Below are positions 6,499 through 10,941 of a DNA stretch of 10,941 nucleotides, in pieces; the first letter of the stretch is position 1; each line of letters begins with the position of its first letter. The position numbers and the translations under genes are program-made. This DNA is from Clostridiales bacterium UBA8153 (GTDB lineage: Bacteria; Bacillota; Sulfobacillia; UBA8153). The DNA is taken from positions 8,289-19,229 of the forward strand of contig DMHJ01000172.1 in NCBI GenBank assembly GCA_003449495.1, read 5' to 3'. Below the pieces are notes generated by a model. That model did not search any database. It was given only the letters and a program-made list of their open reading frames with translations, and had not been told where the DNA came from.

Positions 6499-7761
6499 TT
6501 ACGGCCGGACCGCCACTGCCTTCCGCAGGGCCGCCCACTCGTCGTCGGTGAGTAGGCCCAGCCGCCAAAGGGATATCCCCTGGAGGCGGTACCGCTTGGC
6601 CACCCCTACCTTGGCGATAAGGCTCTCAGGATTCTCGCTGGGGATGGAAATGCCCAGGATAAGCCGGTCCCGCGGTACCGAGGCCACGGCCAGCTCTATG
6701 GCTTCGATCACCCGGTCCAACGGTTCCGGTCTGGGGCCGTAGTCGTGGGCCATGATGATGATGCGATCGGCCAGGCGTCCCAGGGCCGGATAGTCGTAAC
6801 CCCGGAAGGAGCTGTTGGGTGGATGGAGCGTTAAGGTAAGGGTTCTGCCGGCTTCGCGAAGGAGCGGTGCCAGCTCGGCCACCAGGCGCGTGAAACTCTC
6901 CTGGACCCTGCGCTGTTCCTCTCCCTGGGCATAGAGCCCCAGCTTCTCCAAATTGAGGTTGACGCCGTCATACCTTACGGCAGCCAGGGCAATGGCCCGG
7001 GCGGCCCGGGCAATGCGCTCCTCATCGCCGAGGACCGCGCTGAGCAAGCCGCCTGTCTCTGTCTCGTGGACCACCATTTCGGTGCGCAGGCCGAACTGCC
7101 TTGCCGCACTGAGCACTTCCTCCCATCCCCGCGGTCGCTGCCAGGCCGTCCGGGGGCTCCAGGTGAGCAGGTTCCCTTGGGCATCAATGGTGTACCAGCC
7201 CAGGGCCAGCTCGCTCACCAAGTCGGTATGCCCTCCGGCTTTGGCCGGAAACGGTGCTCCAAACAAGTCAGTCCAGCTGCTGGTTTCGGCGTCTCCCAAG
7301 GCATAGAAGCCGATGACGACCAGCTTCAGGGGCGGGGAAGTGATGGCCACGGTGCGGGTGGCCGCGCTCCACTCCACCCGGCAACCGAAGGCTTCCGCAA
7401 AGAAGCGCAACGGGATCAAGGTGCGGTCGGCGACGATGACCGGCGGCACCTCCAGAAGGTGGGGGAGGCCATTGAGGTGGGCGGTATTACTGCCGACCTG
7501 CAGCAACACATGTGCCCGCTCCCCGACGGCCAAGACCAGCCGGCGACTGGGCTCCCAGGTAACGGTAACATGAAGGGCCTCGGCAATGGCACGAAACGGA
7601 ACCATGGTCCGCCCATCGATGATCATGGCCGGCACATCGAACTGCACGGGCAGGCCGTCCAGGAACACGGCAATGCCGGTAGAATCGGCTGCCCATCCGG
7701 ATCCGGGCAAACCGCATAGTAGAAGTGCCAGCACTATGGCAGGGCACGCTATCCAACGCAT
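6499..7761 (-). CDS. Exported protein: copper-amine-oxidase-N-like domain plus GH18 (YaaH/chitinase-like) barrel
   Basis: 420 residues from the ATG at 7761. The signal peptide is MRWIACPAIVLALLLCG to GWAA (cleavage near residue 25). Residues 28-141 form a copper-amine-oxidase N-terminal-like domain, with two related units (FDVPAMIIDGRTMVPFRAIA, then LEVPPVIVADRTLIPLRFFA, each with a VxW segment), common in exported clostridial proteins and probably a wall-binding or stalk unit; no copper chemistry is implied. Residues about 146-411 are a GH18-type barrel: the active-site strand YDGVNLNLE (264-272), IIIMAHDYG (334-342), LILGISIP (367-374) and GISLWRLGLLTDDEW (395-409), as in YaaH-like spore-germination and wall hydrolases. 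GH18 normally has DxxDxDxE. Here the last two Asp are Asn (268, 270) while Glu272 remains, so hydrolysis may be weak or lost. GGAGG touches the ATG directly, an odd spacing, so the start is not certain. The frame is open to 8016 but the signal peptide supports 7761. Confidence 0.88.
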   Translation of the reverse strand: MRWIACPAIVLALLLCGLPGSGWAADSTGIAVFLDGLPVQFDVPAMIIDGRTMVPFRAIAEALHVTVTWEPSRRLVLAVGERAHVLLQVGSNTAHLNGLPHLLEVPPVIVADRTLIPLRFFAEAFGCRVEWSAATRTVAITSPPLKLVVIGFYALGDAETSSWTDLFGAPFPAKAGGHTDLVSELALGWYTIDAQGNLLTWSPRTAWQRPRGWEEVLSAARQFGLRTEMVVHETETGGLLSAVLGDEERIARAARAIALAAVRYDGVNLNLEKLGLYAQGEEQRRVQESFTRLVAELAPLLREAGRTLTLTLHPPNSSFRGYDYPALGRLADRIIIMAHDYGPRPEPLDRVIEAIELAVASVPRDRLILGISIPSENPESLIAKVGVAKRYRLQGISLWRLGLLTDDEWAALRKAVAVRP

Positions 7762-7949
7762 CCTCCGTATCCCGGCTACCCCCTCAGCGCGTGTTCCGTT
7801 GCCGGCCGGGCGCGGCGCCCAAGAGGCCGGATTCCTACGCCCATGCACGCGTCCCGCCCTCCGAGCCCTAGACGAAAAACCGTCCGCGCCCATCCGGTGC
7901 ACTCCGGACGTTTCGCCCGGCAGATGGCCGATCCTGCCTCCTTCTGTCG

Positions 7950-8020
7950 CACCGGGTTCCCGGTGCCGGCGCACTATATGCGCCGGTCCTCTCCGGTCTG
8001 CCGGCGGCAGGATCACCGGA
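7950..8020 (-). terminator. Cluster of three hairpins just after glmS
   Basis: Within 71 bases downstream of the glmS stop are three stems. First, TCCGGT-CTGCC with GGCAG-ACCGGA (7992-8002 and 8006-8020, with GATC bulged). Second, CCGGCGCA with TGCGCCGG (7966-7973 and 7979-7986). Third, CACCGGG with CCCGGTG (7950-7956 and 7959-7965). None is followed by a T-run in the glmS direction. The cluster may slow RNA decay from the 3' end or aid termination between glmS and the GH18-like gene. No promoter for the latter is evident in the 267-base gap. Confidence 0.4.
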
Positions 8021-8028
8021 CTGTCCCT

Positions 8029-9852
8029 TCACTCCACCGTAACGCTCTTGGCCAGATTCCGCGGCTTATCCACGTCGCACCCCAGGTGCACGGCAGCGTA
8101 GTATGCGAGCAGCTGGAGGGGCATCACCGCTAGCACCGGCATCAGCAGCGGATGGCAGGCCGGGAGCAGTATGAGGTCATCGGCATAGGGTGCCAGCTCC
8201 TCTTCATTGGAGCAGACGGCGATGATCCTGCCTCCCCGGGCCCTCACCTCGGTGATATTGCTGATCATCTTGTCTAACACCGGCGGCTGGGTGGCCAGGG
8301 CGATGACGGGAATCCGCTCTACGATCAAGGCGAGCGTACCGTGTTTCAACTCCCCCGCCGCATAGGCCTCGGCATGGATATACGATATCTCCTTGAGCTT
8401 GAGCTGGCCCTCCAGGGCCACAGCGTAGTCCAAGCCTCGCCCGATGAAGAACGCGTCCTCCCACTGGGCCACCTGCCGGGCCAGGTTGTCGATGGCGGGG
8501 GCCAGCTTCAGCACCTCCTCGGCCAGTTCCGGCAACTTCTGGATGGCCTCGATCAGCTCGGCCCGCTCCGCCTCCGGCACGGTACCACGCTTGGCACCCA
8601 GGTCCACCGCCAGCAACATCAGGGCTACCAGCTGGGTGACGTAGGCCTTGGTAGACGCCACGGCTTGCTCCAGGCCGGCGCGGGTGTAGAATACCGAGCC
8701 GGCCTCCCGGGTGATGGACGACCCCATGACGTTGCTGATGGCTACAGTGCGGGCGCCCTGACGCTTTCCTTCGCGCAGGGCGGCAAGGGTGTCGGCGGTC
8801 TCGCCAGACTGGCTGACGGCGACCAGCAAGGAGCCGGTCTCCACCATGGGGTCCCGGTATCGAAACTCCGATGCCAGGTCCACTTCCACCGCCAGGCGGG
8901 CCAGCTTTTCGATGAGGTACTTGCCTACCAGGCAGGCGTGGTAGGCCGTCCCACATCCTACCAGGTGCAGACGCCGTAGGGCGCGGGCGGCGTCGCCATC
9001 CAGTCCAAACTCATCCAGCGCCAGCTCACCTTCTTTGATCCGGTCGCGCAGAGTCTCCCGGACCGCCTGCGGCTGCTCGTGGATCTCCTTGAGCATGAAG
9101 TGCGGGTAGCCTCCACGCTCGGCAACAGCGACGTCCCAGGGGACCTGGAAGACGGGTTTGTGACGCACCCTACCGGTCAGGTCCTGGACTTCGACGCAGC
9201 GCTGGTCGGCGACCACCAGCTCACCGTCGTCCAGGATGTAGCAGCTCTTGGTATACTCCAGGATGGCGGGAATGTCCGAAGCCAAGAAGTTCTCGCCGTC
9301 TCCCAAACCCACGATGAGCGGGCTGTCCTTGCGCACCGCCACCAGCAGTCCGGGCTCGGAGGCGGCCATGGCCACCAAGGCAAACGATCCTCGCAGCAGG
9401 CCGGCAACGGAGCGGACGGCGGATGCCAGGTCTCCCCGGTACGCCTCCTCAATGAGGTGGGGGATCACCTCGGTATCCGTCTCGGAGGAGAAATGGTGAC
9501 CGCTCCCGCGTAGACGCTCCCGTAGAGACCGGTAGTTCTCTATGATCCCATTGTGTGCCACGGCGAACCGGCCCCGGCAGTCCCCGTGCGGGTGTGCGTT
9601 AATGTCCGAAGGTCTCCCGTGAGTGGCCCAGCGGGTGTGCCCCATGCCGGCGAGAAACCCGTCGCCGGGTATCCCGGCCACTCGTTCTTCCAGGCAGGAC
9701 AAGCGACCTACGGCCTTGGCCACCACCAACTCGACTCCGGTCTGCAACGCCACCCCGGCAGAGTCGTACCCCCGGTATTCCAATTTCCTTAGACCGCCGA
9801 TCAAAAGTGGTAGAACGGGCCTAGGCCCGGTATATCCTACGATGCCACACAT
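8029..9852 (-). CDS. glmS: Glutamine--fructose-6-phosphate aminotransferase (isomerizing)
   Basis: GlmS converts fructose-6-phosphate and glutamine to glucosamine-6-phosphate, the first committed step toward UDP-GlcNAc and peptidoglycan, in the cytoplasm. The 607-residue length is standard. The N-terminal glutaminase domain begins MCGIVGYTG with the catalytic Cys2 and has GHTRWATHG (71-79) and HNGIIENY (100-107). Two SIS sugar-isomerase domains follow: GCGTAYHACLVGKYLIEKLA (299-318), SQSGETADTLAALREG (347-362), STKAYVTQL (400-408), then LKEISYIHAEAYAAGELKHG (486-505), which holds the isomerase Glu and His. The C-terminal tail DKPRNLAKSVTVE carries the conserved Lys that closes over the sugar. 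The ATG at 9852 is five bases after AGAGGAGAGG. It lies downstream of glmM with a glmS ribozyme between them. Confidence 0.99.
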   Translation of the reverse strand: MCGIVGYTGPRPVLPLLIGGLRKLEYRGYDSAGVALQTGVELVVAKAVGRLSCLEERVAGIPGDGFLAGMGHTRWATHGRPSDINAHPHGDCRGRFAVAHNGIIENYRSLRERLRGSGHHFSSETDTEVIPHLIEEAYRGDLASAVRSVAGLLRGSFALVAMAASEPGLLVAVRKDSPLIVGLGDGENFLASDIPAILEYTKSCYILDDGELVVADQRCVEVQDLTGRVRHKPVFQVPWDVAVAERGGYPHFMLKEIHEQPQAVRETLRDRIKEGELALDEFGLDGDAARALRRLHLVGCGTAYHACLVGKYLIEKLARLAVEVDLASEFRYRDPMVETGSLLVAVSQSGETADTLAALREGKRQGARTVAISNVMGSSITREAGSVFYTRAGLEQAVASTKAYVTQLVALMLLAVDLGAKRGTVPEAERAELIEAIQKLPELAEEVLKLAPAIDNLARQVAQWEDAFFIGRGLDYAVALEGQLKLKEISYIHAEAYAAGELKHGTLALIVERIPVIALATQPPVLDKMISNITEVRARGGRIIAVCSNEEELAPYADDLILLPACHPLLMPVLAVMPLQLLAYYAAVHLGCDVDKPRNLAKSVTVE

Positions 9853-9882
9853 GCGATCCTCTCCTCTTCACAGGAAGACGCT

Positions 9883-9910
9883 GAAACAAACAGACCGCCA
9901 GGCAGCGGTC
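9883..9910 (-). terminator. Terminator-like hairpin between the glmS ribozyme and glmS
   Basis: On the minus strand GACCGC (9910-9905), a 6-base loop and GCGGTC (9898-9893) form a perfect stem followed at once by TGTTTGTTT (9892-9884). It sits about 30 bases before the glmS start and 15 bases before its ribosome site. The T-run is interrupted by G, so it would be at best a leaky terminator or pause site. A second copy of GACCGC lies just upstream and could compete for pairing. Confidence 0.4.
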
Positions 9911-9925
9911 AGTGCAGCGGTCAGC
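9902..9925. repeat. Tandem 12-base direct repeat in the glmS leader
   Basis: GCAGCGGTCAGT (9902-9913) is followed directly by GCAGCGGTCAGC (9914-9925), with 11 of 12 bases identical. Each unit carries the GCGGTC complement that, on the minus-strand RNA, is GACCGC. One unit forms the left arm of the terminator-like hairpin. The repeat is outside the ribozyme core. Confidence 0.7.
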
Positions 9926-9944
9926 GGGAATCAGACCCGGCCAC

Positions 9945-10080
9945 CAGGCCCGTCTTGTCCCGGCCGTCACCGGCCGGATTTGCCGGGCCGCTCTCGGTCG
10001 TGGCCGACCGTGGGGTATCCGCCGAATGCTCGATGCTCCCCAGTCCTCGTCAACTCGCCCAGGCGAGTCCAGGCGCTTTC
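9945..10080 (-). ncRNA. glmS ribozyme: glmS ribozyme (glucosamine-6-phosphate riboswitch)
   Basis: The minus-strand RNA carries the conserved glmS ribozyme core in order: AAAGCGCCTGGACT at 10079-10066 (cleavage expected between A10077 and G10076), a P2-like stem ACTCGCC/GGCGAGT, GTTGACGAGG, ATCGAGCATTCGGCGGAT, a P3 hairpin CGGTCG-GCCA-CGACCG, then a P4 pairing GGCCCG with CGGGCC (ending about 9947) around an inner stem CCGGCC/GGCCGG. The block GACGAGG ... ATCGA ... TCGGCGG is near-diagnostic and closely matches the Bacillus subtilis element as I recall it. Glucosamine-6-phosphate acts as cofactor for self-cleavage, exposing the 3' glmS message to decay. It starts 33 bases past the glmM stop and I see no promoter between, so it is probably transcribed from the glmM side and would cleave a glmM-glmS message. 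Confidence 0.96.
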
Positions 10081-10112
10081 ATTTTTTTCCGCTTTCCTTA
10101 CTTCCCGCTTTC

Positions 10113-10941
10113 TCACCGTGCCAGTTCCGCTTGAATCACTTGGGCCAGCCGGTGCGCCGTGCTATGGGCGATGCCGGCATCGGTGGCCTCCACCATCACC
10201 CGGACCAGGGGCTCGGTGCCCGAAGGGCGCACCAGCACCCGGCCGCTTTTACCCAGGGTGAGGGTGGCTTGTTCCACCGCAGCCCGGATCGCCTCGTTGT
10301 CTTCCACCCCCGCTCTGTCCGCGACTTCCACGTTCACCAGTACCTGAGGTACCCGCTGGAAAACGGAAGCCAGCTGGGAGAGTCGCTGATTGCGTTCAGC
10401 CATGATGGCGCAAAGCTGCACCGCCGTCAGGATCCCGTCCCCGGTCGTGGCATGGTCCAAAAAGATCACGTGCCCGGACTGCTCTCCGCCCAGGCGAAAA
10501 CCTTGCAGGCGCATGGCATCAAGCACGTACCGGTCGCCCACGGGCGTGCGCAGCAGTTTAAGACCGGCCTGCCTCAGTGCCAGCTCCAGACCCAGGTTGC
10601 TCATGACCGTGCCCACCACGCCGCCGCCCGCCAGCTTCCCACGCCCGGCCATTTCCTCACTGCAGATGGCCAAGATGGCATCGCCATCGACCAGCGACCC
10701 GGCCTCGTCCACGGCGATGACCCGGTCGCCATCCCCGTCCAGCGCCACCCCGAGGTCCGCCCGGCTCTCCACTACCAACCGGGCCAGCGCCCCGGGTGAG
10801 GTCGAGCCGCTGTCCACATTGATGTTCGTGCCGTCCGGGTGGGAGCCCATGGCGGTCACCGTCGCCCCCAGCAAAGAGAACACCCTCGGGGCTAGGCCGG
10901 TGGCAGCCCCGTGGGCGCAGTCCACGACGATGCGGAGACCC
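10113..10941 (-). CDS. glmM: Phosphoglucosamine mutase (partial, N-terminus beyond right edge)
   Basis: GlmM interconverts glucosamine-6-phosphate and glucosamine-1-phosphate, the step after GlmS. About 275 residues of the C-terminal part of a protein of about 445 are present; the frame runs through the right edge as GLRIVVDCAHGAA. Landmarks are GSHPDGTNIN, the Mg2+ loop ALDGDGDRVIAVD (DGDGDR at 10739-10722), TPVGDRYV, the sugar-binding GGEQSGH, and the phosphate-binding RPSGTEPLVRVMVE near the C-terminus. The catalytic serine loop lies outside the window. GGEQSGH, DGDGDR and the glmS neighbour favour GlmM over other phosphohexomutases. The GTG at 10925 is internal, not the start. Confidence 0.97.
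   Translation of the reverse strand, partial: GLRIVVDCAHGAATGLAPRVFSLLGATVTAMGSHPDGTNINVDSGSTSPGALARLVVESRADLGVALDGDGDRVIAVDEAGSLVDGDAILAICSEEMAGRGKLAGGGVVGTVMSNLGLELALRQAGLKLLRTPVGDRYVLDAMRLQGFRLGGEQSGHVIFLDHATTGDGILTAVQLCAIMAERNQRLSQLASVFQRVPQVLVNVEVADRAGVEDNEAIRAAVEQATLTLGKSGRVLVRPSGTEPLVRVMVEATDAGIAHSTAHRLAQVIQAELAR

Noticed and set aside
6431..6568. N-terminal extension of 46 residues on the DUF166 protein
   Set aside because: It overlaps the end of the GH18-like gene, reads as low-complexity sequence and precedes the point where family similarity begins.
7762..8016. N-terminal extension of 85 residues on the GH18-like protein
   Set aside because: The extension is Arg/Gly/Pro-rich, translates the hairpin region after glmS, and would place the signal peptide internally.
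7950..8020. Possible CRISPR or short repeat array after glmS
   Set aside because: The elements are three different inverted repeats with no repeated unit and no spacers.
9912..10799. Long plus-strand open frame of 295 codons opposite glmM and its leader
   Set aside because: It lies antisense to glmM and the glmS ribozyme, has no recognisable motifs, and its length follows from the high GC content.

Overview
This window looks like a chromosomal segment of a GC-rich, Gram-positive-type Bacillota, probably a clostridial or Moorella/Desulfotomaculum-like lineage. The evidence is a glmS ribozyme in front of glmS, which is a Bacillota hallmark; an exported protein with a copper-amine-oxidase-N-like domain fused to a YaaH-like GH18 barrel; a DUF166 protein; strong GGAGG ribosome sites; and frequent GTG starts. 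The placement is inference from gene content, not from a phylogeny.

Layout, left to right. Minus strand, 1-1451: the end of an ABC transporter operon, with a LolD/MacB-type ATPase followed by an FtsX/MacB-type permease cut by the left edge. A sigma-A-like promoter and a leader of about 220 nt precede it. Plus strand, 1893-3357: a decaying patch holding a frameshifted MNT nucleotidyltransferase and a truncated HEPN partner (a dead MNT-HEPN toxin-antitoxin pair), an apparently intact Nudix hydrolase, and a truncated Cof-type HAD phosphatase. The 292 bases after that hold no convincing gene. Plus strand, 3650-5571: an intact PhnB-like VOC protein and a full-length serpin with an N-terminal export signal. 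Minus strand, 5678-10941: a DUF166 protein, the exported GH18-like protein, glmS, the glmS ribozyme, and the C-terminal part of glmM, which runs off the right edge. In transcription order the minus-strand block reads glmM, ribozyme, glmS, GH18-like gene, DUF166 gene.

The best understood system is amino-sugar synthesis. GlmS makes glucosamine-6-phosphate and GlmM converts it to glucosamine-1-phosphate for UDP-GlcNAc and peptidoglycan. The ribozyme, lying between the two genes, should cleave the message when glucosamine-6-phosphate is abundant. Between the ribozyme and the glmS ribosome site there is also a direct repeat and a terminator-like hairpin, a possible second layer of control. The exported GH18-like protein may act on the cell wall. 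The serpin would act outside the membrane as a protease inhibitor. I see no clear sign of a wholly new multi-gene system. The most interesting points are the extra glmS leader structure, the serpin, the altered GH18 active-site motif and the decayed toxin-antitoxin pair.
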